Source: Asticcacaulis sp. ZE23SCel15
GTDB lineage: Bacteria; Pseudomonadota; Alphaproteobacteria; Caulobacterales; Caulobacteraceae
Length of the DNA: 64,000 bases
NCBI RefSeq assembly: GCF_030505395.1
Contig: NZ_CP130044.1
Span: 3,710,218 to 3,774,217, forward strand
Reading direction: 5' to 3'
Shown: one piece after another, positions 54,358 to 62,778 of the stretch
How the letters are laid out: every line of letters begins with the position of its first letter
Numbering within the stretch: position 1 is the stretch's first letter
Made by a program: the position numbers and the translations under genes
Notes under the pieces: model-generated
Told to the model about the DNA's origin: nothing
What the model saw: the letters and a program-made list of their open reading frames with translations, nothing else
Databases searched by the model: none

Positions 54358-55572
54358 TTAAGCGACCAGTCTTTTTGTGGCGCATCCCTCTCGCAATCCG
54401 TCCAAATAGTCTGACCACCATTGCGCCATAGCCACTCGCTCAGCCCAATATTGCCCTCGATTATAACTGCCCCTCACCTTGTTCTTATCCTGGTGTGCCA
54501 ACGCCGCTTCAATTGCGTCGGTCTGCCATTTTCCCAACTCATTCAACAACGTACTGGCCGTGCTTCTGAAGCCGTGGCCGGTCATCTCGTCAGATGTATA
54601 ACCGAGGCGTCGGAGCGCTACGTTTATCGTATTCTCAGACATGGGGCGCTCACCCGTTCGGATCGACGGGAAGACATATTTTTCCGCGCCGGAGATTTCA
54701 CGAAGCGTCAGTAAAATCCCCATTGACTGGCTTGAAAGCGGCACGACGTGCTCGATCGCCATTTTCATTTTGGACGCCGGTATTCGCCAGCAGCGCTTGT
54801 CGAAATCAAATTCGGGCCATTCTGCATGTCTGAGTTCTCCAGGGCGCACAAAGACATGCGGAGACAAGCGAAGAGCTGCATGGGTCGTCATGTGACCCTC
54901 AAAACCTTCGATGTCCCTCAAAAGCCCTCCCAGCCCCTCCGCCGTGAGGATAGCAGCGCGGTGCACGACCTTTGGAGATTTTAGCGCACCGCCGACGTCC
55001 GCCGCAGGGTCAACCTTGGCGCGCGCCGTCCATATGGCATATTTGAAAACCCGGCTTGCCAAAGATCGCGCGCGTTTCGCGCTCTCGTAATTCCCTCGCT
55101 TTTCAATTTTCTTGAGAGCTGAGACCACTTCGTAGGGTTCAATTTGTGCAATCGGACGGCCCCCAAGGTCTTTTTCCAACAGCGAAACCAGCCAATTCGT
55201 TTTCTTTCTGGTCGCCTCGGCAATACCATCAGCTTCTAGCTTTTCGATGTATTCTCTGGCGATGCCCATGAACGTATTGTTTGCTTGAATTGCGGCCGCG
55301 ATCGATTGCCGCTTGCGTTCGAAGCTCGGATCGACGCCCGTCGCCAGGATCTTTTTTGCGTCGTCGCGCCGCTCCCTTGCAGCCCTCAGCCCTACCTCTG
55401 GATAGCTGCCCAGGCTGAGCATCTTTTCCTTACCCAAAAACCGGTAGCGAAACCGCCACAGTTTGCTGCCGGATTTAGAAATTATGAGGAATAAAGCGCC
55501 CCCATCGGCAAGTTTATAATCCTTGTCGGCGTTGGGCTTCGCAGCTTTGATCGTTAGGTCGGAGAGAGACAT
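54358..55572 (-). CDS. DUF4102-type tyrosine integrase of the island
   Basis: A 404-residue P4-like integrase. The DUF4102 arm-binding domain (LSDLTIKAAKPNADKDYKLADGGALFLIISKSGSKLWRFRY) is followed by a core-binding domain and the catalytic domain, with the Arg box RPGELRHAEW, the H-x-x-R box HGFRSTA and the catalytic Tyr in GSYNRGQYW. It recombines the element at the 3' end of tRNA-Phe, which lies 163 bases beyond its start codon. The start at 55572 (MSLSDLTIKA) is the family start. The island's left att copy lies at 36734. It looks functional. Confidence 0.95.
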   Translation of the reverse strand: MSLSDLTIKAAKPNADKDYKLADGGALFLIISKSGSKLWRFRYRFLGKEKMLSLGSYPEVGLRAARERRDDAKKILATGVDPSFERKRQSIAAAIQANNTFMGIAREYIEKLEADGIAEATRKKTNWLVSLLEKDLGGRPIAQIEPYEVVSALKKIEKRGNYESAKRARSLASRVFKYAIWTARAKVDPAADVGGALKSPKVVHRAAILTAEGLGGLLRDIEGFEGHMTTHAALRLSPHVFVRPGELRHAEWPEFDFDKRCWRIPASKMKMAIEHVVPLSSQSMGILLTLREISGAEKYVFPSIRTGERPMSENTINVALRRLGYTSDEMTGHGFRSTASTLLNELGKWQTDAIEAALAHQDKNKVRGSYNRGQYWAERVAMAQWWSDYLDGLREGCATKRLVA

Positions 55573-55733
55573 GTGGGTAGCGTCCAAGACGTCCTTGGCG
55601 CTACCCACAAAATGTACCCAAAAAGTCGGCGGATCTTCTGGTATCTCGTGGGACGCCACTGGACTAATGAGCCCCACAATACCTTATTTCGTAAGGATTT
55701 GCTAGGTTGAGTGGGATGTCTTGGGAAGGAGGA

Positions 55734-55757
55734 ATGGTGCCTGGAGCCGGAATCGAA
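55734..55757. repeat. Right attachment site within tRNA-Phe
   Basis: The 3' end of tRNA-Phe, from the CCA end inward, repeated with one deletion and one substitution at 36734-36756. The tRNA stays intact, as is normal for integrases using this kind of site. Confidence 0.8.
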
Positions 55758-55810
55758 CCAGCGACACGCGGATTTTCAATCCGCTGCTCTACCAACTGAG
55801 CTATCCAGGC
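55735..55810 (-). tRNA. tRNA-Phe (GAA)
   Basis: A 76-base tRNA read on the minus strand: acceptor stem GCCTGGA/TCCAGGC, D arm GCTCAGTTGGTAGAGC, anticodon stem GCGGA with loop TTGAAAA carrying GAA, and T arm GCTGG-TTCGATT-CCGGC, followed by A and an encoded CCA. All arms pair (one T-G wobble in the T stem). It is the insertion site of the island. Confidence 0.95.
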
Positions 55811-55917
55811 ACTCTTTACGTCACCGGAGCTTGGTTCCTTCCGGCGGGAGGCAGGTCTATAGGCGAGGATTTAAGTCATGGCAAGCCGCTGCTGCGCCCA
55901 TTTTACAAAAAATCCGC

Positions 55918-56163
55918 CTAAATCCCGTCATCCTCTTCAAAAGATGAGGATAAGTTGCCGTTGTCCGCGCCGTCCTGATCACTGTCGTCAACGCTCAGAC
56001 CGCCCGCGCCATCGATGACATAATCGCCTTGCAGCCAGTGAACCAGATCGACATCGGCGCAGCGCTTAGAGCAAAACGGTGTGTAATCACGCGCGACATT
56101 GGGAAGCGCGGCGTCGGGGGCATCATAGGCTTGCTGGCAGCGGGTACAAAATCGGGTCGCCAT
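55918..56163 (-). CDS. yacG: DNA gyrase inhibitor YacG
   Basis: An 81-residue zinc protein of the YacG family. The zinc ligands are RFCTRCQQAY and FCSKRCADVDLVHWL, a C-x2-C and C-x3-C pair. In E. coli YacG binds GyrB and blocks its activity. The acidic C-terminal tail (VDDSDQDGADNG) is typical of alphaproteobacterial members. It lies directly after rng in the maf-rng-yacG operon. Confidence 0.92.
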   Translation of the reverse strand: MATRFCTRCQQAYDAPDAALPNVARDYTPFCSKRCADVDLVHWLQGDYVIDGAGGLSVDDSDQDGADNGNLSSSFEEDDGI

Positions 56164-56172
56164 GGTGTTGTC

Positions 56173-57204
56173 CTATACAATCTTTCCGGCCATTGGAGCC
56201 GCATCATCACGTTCAAGCTTCAGGCGCGCGGTCAGCGGATCGAGCGAGCCTTTGATATAGTCGCGCACGGCGTCAATCACCACCGACGGCGCACGGATCG
56301 TCAGCAGTCGCCCACCATCATGACGGCCTGCCTCAGCCGCCTGCCGCAGCAGCAGACGCGCCGCGCGGTCGGGGCGCAGACGCCCGGCCTCATCATAGGC
56401 CAGGTCACGCAGAGGAGCCGCCCCCCAAGGTCGGATGAATTCCAGCGTGCCGAACTTCGTCACCGGCGCTATGATCAGGCGGGCAGCCTCACCACCAAAC
56501 GCCGTCTGCGCCAAGCCGCGGATGATATCCGCATCATGCCGCCGACCGATCAGATCGACCACCACAAGACCCGCCAGATTGGATAACCGCAACCGCCGCG
56601 CCACCTCTAATATCGCCCGTTCATTGCACTGCCGCGCCCATTGTTTGGGTGACACGGCAATAGTGTCCGAAACGCCTGCATCCACATCGCAGGCGATCAG
56701 GGCGCGGGTCGGCTCAATGCTGAGATAGCCCCCGCCCGGCATCGGGCCTGACGGCGACAGGGCCTCAGACTCGGCGGCATCGAGATATTCGGTAGCCTCG
56801 TCACTTTCGACCACAAGGGCATCCGGCGCATGGCGCATCAGGGCCGTTTTGAGCAATACGGGCGGCGTTATCCGGCGGAGTTCACCATCGGATAGTTTGA
56901 TAAAATTGGCGCGGGCGCGTTTGTCAAGGCGGGCTTCGGCAATGATCTCAATCTCGACCGCCGCCCCCAAAGACGGTGCTTTAATGTTTTGCGGCAGATC
57001 CAGCACGGCCTCGATGCCATCCGCCAGGGTCAGGAAATTCACACCCCCTGCCCGGCCCGACAAACGCGCTACCGACCGCACACCAACCCGCGCACAGGAT
57101 GGGTCAATCTCAAGCCCTTCGTCATAATAGCGGGGCTGGCCACCGATATAGAGCGCACCCCGCGCAATCCCGAACCGGCTATGATAATAAAGAACCGCGC
57201 TCAT
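56173..57204 (-). CDS. rng: Ribonuclease E/G-family protein
   Basis: A 343-residue ribonuclease G-like protein. The opening region resembles the S1-like part (ALYIGGQPRYYDEG), and the core has the hallmark GGGYLSIEPTRALIACDVDAG, including a metal-binding Asp, and LVVVDLIGRRHDADI. It is short compared with E. coli RNase G (about 490 residues) because the C-terminal part is reduced. The start overlaps the maf stop codon by 4 bases. It is part of the operon infA-maf-rng-yacG. Confidence 0.85.
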   Translation of the reverse strand: MSAVLYYHSRFGIARGALYIGGQPRYYDEGLEIDPSCARVGVRSVARLSGRAGGVNFLTLADGIEAVLDLPQNIKAPSLGAAVEIEIIAEARLDKRARANFIKLSDGELRRITPPVLLKTALMRHAPDALVVESDEATEYLDAAESEALSPSGPMPGGGYLSIEPTRALIACDVDAGVSDTIAVSPKQWARQCNERAILEVARRLRLSNLAGLVVVDLIGRRHDADIIRGLAQTAFGGEAARLIIAPVTKFGTLEFIRPWGAAPLRDLAYDEAGRLRPDRAARLLLRQAAEAGRHDGGRLLTIRAPSVVIDAVRDYIKGSLDPLTARLKLERDDAAPMAGKIV

Positions 57205-57791
57205 GCGACTTTGTACCCCGCGCCCTCCAGCAGGCAGCGAGTTTCATAAAGCGGCAAGCCGACCACCGAAGTATAGCTGCCGACCAGTTGGGTCACATAA
57301 CCCCCGGCAATGCCCTGAATGCCGTAGCCGCCCGCCTTGCCCAGACCTTCGCCAGAGGCGACATAGGCTTTGAGTTCGACGGCGCTCAAACGCTTGAACC
57401 CCAACCGTGTTTCGACCACCCGCGCCGATACCCGCCCAGTGGGGGCAATAACCGCGATGCCCGTCAGCACGCGATGATTGCGGCCAGACAACAGTTTAAG
57501 ACAATCCGCCACTTCTTGATCCGTCTCCGCCTTGGGCAGGATGCGGCGGCCCACACACACCACCGTATCGGCGGCCAGCACAAAGTCCGGCGCCTCAAGC
57601 GCGGCAAACACAGCGTTCGCCTTGGCGCGGCTCAACCGTCCGGCCAGTTCGCGCGGCGTTTCAAGTTTTAACGGAGTTTCATCCAGATCAGCCGCCACAA
57701 CCCGGTCAGGCACGATGCCGATCTGTTGCAAAAGCGCCAGCCTTCGGGGGCTGGCGCTGGCCAAAATAAGGTTTGCGGTCACGCCCATCAC
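57201..57791 (-). CDS. maf: Maf-family nucleotide pyrophosphatase
   Basis: A 196-residue Maf protein with the family's opening SASPRRLALLQQIG and the catalytic VLAADTVVCV (metal-binding Asp). Other conserved stretches include AGRLSRAKANAVFA, LSGRNHRVLTGIAVI and the C-terminal GGYGIQGIAGGYVTQLVGSYTSVVGLPLYET. Maf hydrolyses non-canonical or regular nucleoside triphosphates to monophosphates, guarding against misincorporation. It lies between infA and rng. Two adjacent ATG codons could both serve as the start. Confidence 0.95.
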   Translation of the reverse strand: MMGVTANLILASASPRRLALLQQIGIVPDRVVAADLDETPLKLETPRELAGRLSRAKANAVFAALEAPDFVLAADTVVCVGRRILPKAETDQEVADCLKLLSGRNHRVLTGIAVIAPTGRVSARVVETRLGFKRLSAVELKAYVASGEGLGKAGGYGIQGIAGGYVTQLVGSYTSVVGLPLYETRCLLEGAGYKVA

Positions 57792-57803
57792 CGGAGCGCG
57801 AGC

Positions 57804-58022
57804 TTACTTAAAGCGGTAGGTGATACGACCCTTGGTCAGGTCATAAGGCGTCATTTCCACCATGATCTTGTCGCCAGCCAATACGCGGATGCGGTTTTTG
57901 CGCATCTTGCCCGCCGTATGGGCGATGATTTCGTGATCGTTCTCAAGCTTCACGCGAAAGGTCGCATTCGGCAGCAGTTCAATGACGGTACCCGGAAACT
58001 CTAAAAGCTCTTCTTTTGCCAT
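57804..58022 (-). CDS. infA: Translation initiation factor IF-1
   Basis: A 72-residue S1-fold protein: [20 protein letters not shown] at the N-terminus, then [41 protein letters not shown] and the C-terminal KGRITYRFK. It is the standard IF-1 length and occludes the A site in initiation. It is the first gene of the infA-maf-rng-yacG set. Confidence 0.97.
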   Translation of the reverse strand: MAKEELLEFPGTVIELLPNATFRVKLENDHEIIAHTAGKMRKNRIRVLAGDKIMVEMTPYDLTKGRITYRFK

Positions 58023-58150
58023 TCGGCCTTCTCAAAAAATTGGGGAACAGTGCGAATCTCACACGCTTGAGCGCGGGCGCTCCGTTCAGGAGCGCCTCCT
58101 TTATACCTATTAGGGTTTGGAGAAAAGTAAAAAGACGCACTCATCAAGAA

Positions 58151-58184
58151 AGCCCCGGTGCGGGGGCGCACACCGGGGCTTTTT
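58151..58184 (-). terminator. Bidirectional terminator after the barrel gene
   Basis: A perfect 10-bp stem AGCCCCGGTG/CACCGGGGCT with a 10-base loop, with A and T runs on either side. It lies about 22 bases after the stop of the minus-strand outer membrane gene and upstream of the infA promoter region. Confidence 0.88.
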
Positions 58185-58205
58185 GACTACAGTAATTTAT
58201 GCAGC

Positions 58206-58712
58206 TTAGAACTTGCGGACAAGGTTCAAAGACACCGTGTCGGAATCGCCGTGCTTTTCACGGTACTCAGAGCGCGTGTAATCGCCGCGCACCGCATAGG
58301 TGTCATTGACCTTATATTGAGCGCCGACGCCATAATCGAAGGCATTGCCGTTTTCGACCATATTGACGCCTTCGGGGCGCTTAAGGCGGGTGTTAGACAC
58401 ACCAGCGCGGCCGATCAGTTCAATGTTTTCGGTCACAGGCAGGTAACCCACGGCATAGGCCCCCAGACGGTGGGTCTGCTTATAGGTGCCGGTGGCGTTG
58501 GTATCGGAATTGGTGCCGACGGCCGCCTCACCTTCAACGCCAAAGTGCGGGGTAATCTTCTTACCGACACGGGCATTGATAGAGTTCAGGCTGGAATCGG
58601 ACTTGGAGGTCTTTGAGTTCTGGACGCCGATCGACCCATAGGTTTCAGCGCTGGCGATACCGGCGGTGGCAACCAGAGCCAGGGCAGCGGCAGAGGCGAT
58701 GATCTTTTTCAT
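58206..58712 (-). CDS. Outer-membrane beta-barrel protein
   Basis: A 168-residue porin-like protein with a signal peptide (IIASAAALALVATAGIASA) that sets the start at 58712. The mature part alternates short hydrophobic strands (YGSIGVQNSKTSKSD, HFGVEGEAAVGTN, HRLGAYAVGYLPV, ENIELIGRAGVSN) and ends in a barrel-type SLNLVRKF with terminal Phe. It fits the 8-stranded OmpA/Omp25-like family. Its ligand and exact role are not known. A perfect 18-bp palindrome lies about 180 bp upstream of its start. Confidence 0.85.
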   Translation of the reverse strand: MKKIIASAAALALVATAGIASAETYGSIGVQNSKTSKSDSSLNSINARVGKKITPHFGVEGEAAVGTNSDTNATGTYKQTHRLGAYAVGYLPVTENIELIGRAGVSNTRLKRPEGVNMVENGNAFDYGVGAQYKVNDTYAVRGDYTRSEYREKHGDSDTVSLNLVRKF

Positions 58713-58892
58713 GGGTATGCTCCTATTTTTACTTTCAGGGGTGGGATGTGATCCCGACGAAACACACAAACAATTTCGCGTTCCGACCTGAATGAATATA
58801 GGCGCTGAGATCAGGGCATGTGTGACCGTGAGAAGGTCATTTAGGGGCATTCAGTGACAAATATGGCGGATTTGCCCAGATCCGGCCACCTT

Positions 58893-58910
58893 GATGAACG
58901 ATCGTTCATC
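58893..58910. promoter_or_regulatory. 18-bp perfect palindrome, possible operator
   Basis: GATGAACGATCGTTCATC is its own reverse complement. Sites of the GAAC-N4-GTTC kind bind several TetR-family repressors. It lies in the 386-bp gap between the barrel gene and UPF0262, 181 bases upstream of the barrel start. Confidence 0.6.
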
Positions 58911-59017
58911 TACATTAAATTTTAGTCATTTCAACGGGATAGTCAGAATAAAAATGCGATGAGGAAAGCACTGCCAAAACCATCAGTCACAGAAAATGCG
59001 ACTTTTTCACCACAGCC

Positions 59018-59050
59018 GGATCGCCATTAAATTAATGCCGATCCTTTTTT
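59018..59050. terminator. Imperfect inverted repeat followed by T run
   Basis: GGATCGCCATTA and TAATGCCGATCC pair with one mismatch around a 3-base loop and are followed by TTTTTT on the plus strand. No plus-strand gene ends just before it, so its meaning as a terminator is unclear. It belongs to the same gap as the 18-bp palindrome. Confidence 0.45.
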
Positions 59051-59098
59051 GACGCGCATTTATTTCCGAAAACCGCTGCACACTTTTCGGAATGCGCT

Positions 59099-59554
59099 CT
59101 AGCTCCGCAAATGCAGGGCATGGACCAGCGTAAACAGACGCCGCGCCGTTTCATGGTCAATGGCGATCTTACCCGCCAGGCGCTCGGTCAGCAGTTCAGC
59201 CCCTTCGTTGTGAACCCCGCGGCGACCCATGTCGATCGACTCGATCTGGGTCGGCGTCGCATTCTTCAAGGCATCATGATAGCTTTCGCAGATCATGGCA
59301 TAGTCGCGAGATATCTGCTTGAATGGCGCCAGCGACAGCATGAACTTGCGCGCATAGTCCGGGCCCGTCACATCGAACACCAACCGGCTGTCCTCATAGG
59401 CCAGCCGCAGATCATAAGGCCCCTCCCCGCCACCATCGGGCGTGAAGCTGTTCTTTTCGATCAGATCGAAAATGGCGACCTTACGCTCATGTTCCACTTC
59501 GGGGGTGGCCGCAGACAGGCTTTGGTCATCAAGCTCGATACGGGCCAGACGCAT
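59099..59554 (-). CDS. UPF0262 family protein
   Basis: A 151-residue protein conserved in alphaproteobacteria: LARIELDDQSLSAATPEVEHERKVAIFDLIEKNSFTP, DLRLAYEDSRLVFDV, and LHALHLRS at the end. Its function is unknown; members are found near murA, hisD and DUF2948, as here. It begins 6 bases after the DUF2948 stop codon. No signal peptide is seen. Confidence 0.9.
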   Translation of the reverse strand: MRLARIELDDQSLSAATPEVEHERKVAIFDLIEKNSFTPDGGGEGPYDLRLAYEDSRLVFDVTGPDYARKFMLSLAPFKQISRDYAMICESYHDALKNATPTQIESIDMGRRGVHNEGAELLTERLAGKIAIDHETARRLFTLVHALHLRS

Positions 59555-59559
59555 GGGCT

Positions 59560-60024
59560 TTAGTCCTCTATATTATGATCGGGCACGGACTGAGCGCGGT
59601 GGGGTGCGGCCAGATCCATCAGCAGTATATCCAGACATTCGACTTCAAGGCAGAGCTGATTGCCTTGCGGCCCCGCAAAGGTCAGCAACAACTCATAGGC
59701 CCCGTCGGCAAGCGGTTTGGCCTCCATAGTCAGCACGCTCAACGCCTGCACCCGGCGCTTAAGGTCGACCCCACGCGACCTGACCTTAAGCACACTATGG
59801 ATTTGCAGCACGCACGGCGCGCGCAGCGGCACGGACGTCACCTGTTCATGGCAAAAGCGGTTCATGCGCAGCATGAAATGACGCGCCTTCGGGTCATAGT
59901 TCAGGCCAACCCCACGCAGGGCGGCGTCCTGAATAAGGGCGGCAATCGGCGTGACATCCTCAGCCGATTGCGCCATCAGGCGCAGCGGTTTGGGCTGTGA
60001 TCGTTTTTTAAAGAGCCCGAACAT
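59560..60024 (-). CDS. DUF2948 family protein
   Basis: A 154-residue protein with the family signature LRLMAQSAEDVTPIAALIQDAALRGVGLNYDPKARHFMLRMNRFCHE. Its role is unknown. It lies between murA and UPF0262 in the same direction, the arrangement found in many alphaproteobacteria. hisD, often located between these two, is missing here. Confidence 0.9.
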   Translation of the reverse strand: MFGLFKKRSQPKPLRLMAQSAEDVTPIAALIQDAALRGVGLNYDPKARHFMLRMNRFCHEQVTSVPLRAPCVLQIHSVLKVRSRGVDLKRRVQALSVLTMEAKPLADGAYELLLTFAGPQGNQLCLEVECLDILLMDLAAPHRAQSVPDHNIED

Positions 60025-60035
60025 CCGTCCCGTGC

Positions 60036-61334
60036 CTATTCCAGTTCTTCGGGCATCGGATCATCGCTTTTGAGGCGCTTGATCTTTGCCCCGCACGCCG
60101 ACAACTTGCCTTCAAGATTTTCAAAACCACGATCCAGATGATAGACGCGGTTGACCACAGTTTCGCCTCGCGCGGCCAAACCGGCAATGACCAGACAGGC
60201 CGAGGCTCTGAGATCAGTGGCCATAACCTGCGCCCCGCGAAGTTCCTCAACCCCGCGCACCCGCGCTTCCGGGCCGTGAACCGTGATGTCGGTCCCCAGA
60301 CGGCCCAGTTCCGGCACATGCATGAAACGGTTCTCAAAGATCGTCTCGCGGATGACGCTTTCGCCATCGGCCATGGTCATCAGGGCCATGAACTGAGCCT
60401 GAAGGTCGGTGGCAAAGCCCGGATAGACGCCGGTCGTCACATCAACCGGCTTAAGGCGGCCCGCGCCACGCTTAATGGTGACCGTATCGGCGGTCGTCGA
60501 AATCTCACATCCGGCTTCGACCATCTTATCGAGCAATATCTGGATAAGTTCCGGCCGTACCTTGGTCAGGCGCACTTCGCCGCCAGCCATAGCGCCAGCC
60601 ACCGCATAGGTGCCGGCTTCGATCCGGTCGCAGATGACGCTCCAGTCAGCGCCATGCAGCGACGTAACCCCTTCAACCACGATCGTCGGCGTGCCAGCCC
60701 CTGAGACCTTGGCTCCCATCGCGTTCAGGCATAGCGCCAGGTCTTCGATTTCCGGCTCACAGGCGGCGTTTTTGAATACGGTCGTGCCCTGCGCCAGGGT
60801 CGCGGCCATCAGGGCATGTTCAGTGGCCCCGACGCTGACGAACGGAAACTCGATCTCCGCCCCTTTGAGGCCGCGCGGGGCCTGCGCAAAGACATAGCCT
60901 TCGTGCATGTCGATATGGGCACCCAAGGCCTCAAGCGCTTTGAGATGCAGATCAACCGGACGCGCACCAATGGTGCATCCGCCGGGCAAAGACACCTTGG
61001 CATGGCCGGTACGCGCCAGCAGCGGCCCCAGCACATTGAACGACGCCCGCATCTGACGCACCAGATCATAGGGCGCAAAGGCCGAAGTGATTTCCGGCGT
61101 GTGCAGGATGGTTTCCTGACCGTCTGGCCCATCGGATTCGGTGATCTGCGTCCCCAAACGGGTCAGCAATCGCCCCAGAAGGCGGGTATCGGCCAGACGC
61201 GGCATATTGGTCAGGCGCAGCGGCTCAGAAGTCAGCAAAGACGCCGCCATCAGCTTGATGGCCGAGTTTTTAGCCCCGCTGATGGGGATATCGCCAAACA
61301 GTTGGGTGCCGCCTTCGATGGCTATACGATCCAT
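60036..61334 (-). CDS. murA: UDP-N-acetylglucosamine 1-carboxyvinyltransferase
   Basis: A 432-residue MurA, the first committed enzyme of peptidoglycan synthesis, transferring enolpyruvate from PEP to UDP-GlcNAc in the cytoplasm. The substrate-binding Lys-Asn is in [12 protein letters not shown] (residues 22-23) and the catalytic Cys120 is in [15 protein letters not shown], so fosfomycin sensitivity is expected at that residue. Further conserved segments are [17 protein letters not shown] and [11 protein letters not shown]. It starts the minus-strand run of murA, DUF2948 and UPF0262. Confidence 0.97.
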   Translation of the reverse strand: MDRIAIEGGTQLFGDIPISGAKNSAIKLMAASLLTSEPLRLTNMPRLADTRLLGRLLTRLGTQITESDGPDGQETILHTPEITSAFAPYDLVRQMRASFNVLGPLLARTGHAKVSLPGGCTIGARPVDLHLKALEALGAHIDMHEGYVFAQAPRGLKGAEIEFPFVSVGATEHALMAATLAQGTTVFKNAACEPEIEDLALCLNAMGAKVSGAGTPTIVVEGVTSLHGADWSVICDRIEAGTYAVAGAMAGGEVRLTKVRPELIQILLDKMVEAGCEISTTADTVTIKRGAGRLKPVDVTTGVYPGFATDLQAQFMALMTMADGESVIRETIFENRFMHVPELGRLGTDITVHGPEARVRGVEELRGAQVMATDLRASACLVIAGLAARGETVVNRVYHLDRGFENLEGKLSACGAKIKRLKSDDPMPEELE

Positions 61335-61414
61335 AAATACGCCTTGTAAACTATATGCAGAGGGCCAGAGCTATGACTCACAGCGCGGATTAGCGGTTCT
61401 ACATCGAATATAGA

Positions 61415-61612
61415 CTATGGCAACACCGTTTTATGCGTCGTCTTTAATACGTCGTCTTGGGGTGTGGAGCTATCCGTAGCCGAGGTGGGGCTTGCGGCCG
61501 CCTTACGACGCTTAAGATTATGGCGCAGGGCGTCAGCCAGACGCTTAGCCTTTTCGGCCTGAGCTTTGGTGCGCACCTCTTCGGGTGTGGGGGAAGCGGG
61601 TTTTTCGGACAT
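61415..61612 (-). CDS. Small conserved protein upstream of murA
   Basis: A 65-residue basic protein: EVRTKAQAEKAKRLADALRHNLKRRKAAAS at its core, likely one helix. Similar short proteins with LRENLKRRKAQ-type stretches occur near murA in alphaproteobacteria. The function is unknown; the charge suggests nucleic-acid or ribosome binding, which is only a guess. Confidence 0.6.
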   Translation of the reverse strand: MSEKPASPTPEEVRTKAQAEKAKRLADALRHNLKRRKAAASPTSATDSSTPQDDVLKTTHKTVLP

Positions 61613-61784
61613 GACGCTGCGACTGGGTGAACGAGAGGACGATTTAAGCTTATATAACCGCCGTGGCGAGTTATAAATCAGCCCCCTTTTGGCAACAATT
61701 CACAGATTATCTCATTTTTTGCTTTGCGTTGCGGATTAAGTTTCGCTATAGCCGCACCCCTCGGACGATGTTTATTCGTCCTAT

Positions 61785-61859
<75 letters not shown>

Positions 61860-61860
61860 C

Positions 61861-61892
61861 GAAGGCCCGACCCCTAAAGGGTTCGGGCCTTC
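61861..61892 (+). terminator. Terminator after tRNA-Thr
   Basis: GAAGGCCCGA and TCGGGCCTTC pair perfectly over 10 bp, extended inward by CCC/GGG, and are followed by a short T-rich tail. It begins one base after the tRNA end. Confidence 0.85.
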
Positions 61893-62018
61893 TTCATATG
61901 CACATCTTGACAAATCAAGACGTTAACCACATCTTTGATGTCTGAAAAGGCCCGTGGCCACGGCTGAAGTCCGCATTGAAACACGAAAACTTCCTCATTT
62001 ACATCGCAGGAGACGTGT

Positions 62019-62219
62019 ATGTGCACGCAATTCATTCAGGCTGAAATCGAATGCCTCCACTATCTTATTGACGGAACAGAGTCCGTGGTTACGGAGACGA
62101 ATCCCAACTACCCGCTACACGACATTTGCCAAGACCGAAACTACCGCTTCATCGCACAGCTAAAGTTTTTACGAGGCGAGATAAGCTCTTCAGAATTACG
62201 GGCCATTGATCCATTTTAA
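62019..62219 (+). CDS. Small hypothetical protein
   Basis: A 66-residue protein that I do not recognise. It has a very good ribosome binding site (AGGAG, 6 bases before the ATG) and a plausible composition, with mixed polar and hydrophobic stretches such as QAEIECLHYLIDGTE and RFIAQLKFLRGEISSSELRAIDPF. There is no signal peptide. It could be a small regulatory or toxin-like protein. The strong translation signal is the main support. Confidence 0.5.
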   Translation: MCTQFIQAEIECLHYLIDGTESVVTETNPNYPLHDICQDRNYRFIAQLKFLRGEISSSELRAIDPF

Positions 62220-62316
62220 GCATCGGAGGCGCTCCGTTCTTACAGGAGCGGATATCTAGAAATAGCCATTATGCCAAATGTTGTACCCCTTTCCCCGTTT
62301 CGGGGTAACGGGGCGG

Positions 62317-62356
62317 CCCCTTCCATCTTTTTGCTCAAGCAAAAAGATGGAAGGGG
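62317..62356 (-). repeat. 19-bp perfect palindrome after mutT
   Basis: Arms of 19 bp (62317-62335 and 62338-62356) pair exactly with a 2-base loop. The arms contain CTTCCATCTTTTTGC and its complement. It ends 4 bases before the mutT stop, so it may act as its terminator. The extreme length and tiny loop resemble a mobile palindromic element. Confidence 0.75.
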
Positions 62357-62359
62357 GAG

Positions 62360-62758
62360 TTATATAAAATCGACCAGATAGGCGACCAGAGGATCATCGG
62401 CAGGCGGCATGGGATAGCTGCGCATGTCCTTGGGCTTTACCCATTTGATAGCCTGATGCTCAATAGCCGTGGGTTGCCCTTCCCAGCGGCGGATCAGGTA
62501 CAGCGGCATCAGCAGGTGAAACGTCTCATAGGTGTGGGACGCGAACACAAACGGTGCCAGACACGCCTGCTTGACGGTGATGCCCAGCTCTTCGTTAAGT
62601 TCACGGATCAGGGCGGCTTCGGGGGTTTCCCCAGCCTCGACCTTGCCGCCCGGAAACTCCCACAGCCCCGCCAGTTGCTTGCCCTGCGGCCGCTGCGCGA
62701 TCAGCACTCGACCATCGTCATCAACAAGGGCGGCGGCGGCGACAAGGATAGTTTTCAT
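62360..62758 (-). CDS. mutT: 8-oxo-dGTP diphosphatase MutT
   Basis: A 132-residue Nudix hydrolase. The Nudix box is complete: GGKVEAGETPEAALIRELNEELGI. The MutT opening VAAAALVDDDGRVLIAQRP and the GLWEFPGG before the box are also present. It removes oxidised nucleotides to prevent A-T to C-G changes. A long palindrome follows it. In many alphaproteobacteria mutT lies close to argJ; here a DUF3806 gene lies between them. Confidence 0.93.
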   Translation of the reverse strand: MKTILVAAAALVDDDGRVLIAQRPQGKQLAGLWEFPGGKVEAGETPEAALIRELNEELGITVKQACLAPFVFASHTYETFHLLMPLYLIRRWEGQPTAIEHQAIKWVKPKDMRSYPMPPADDPLVAYLVDFI

Positions 62759-62778
62759 ATGTTTGCGCGCCTAATGAA

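Noticed and set aside
55711..55947. Plus-strand frames running through tRNA-Phe
   Set aside because: They overlap a tRNA that is clear from its cloverleaf and encoded CCA, so they are not genes.
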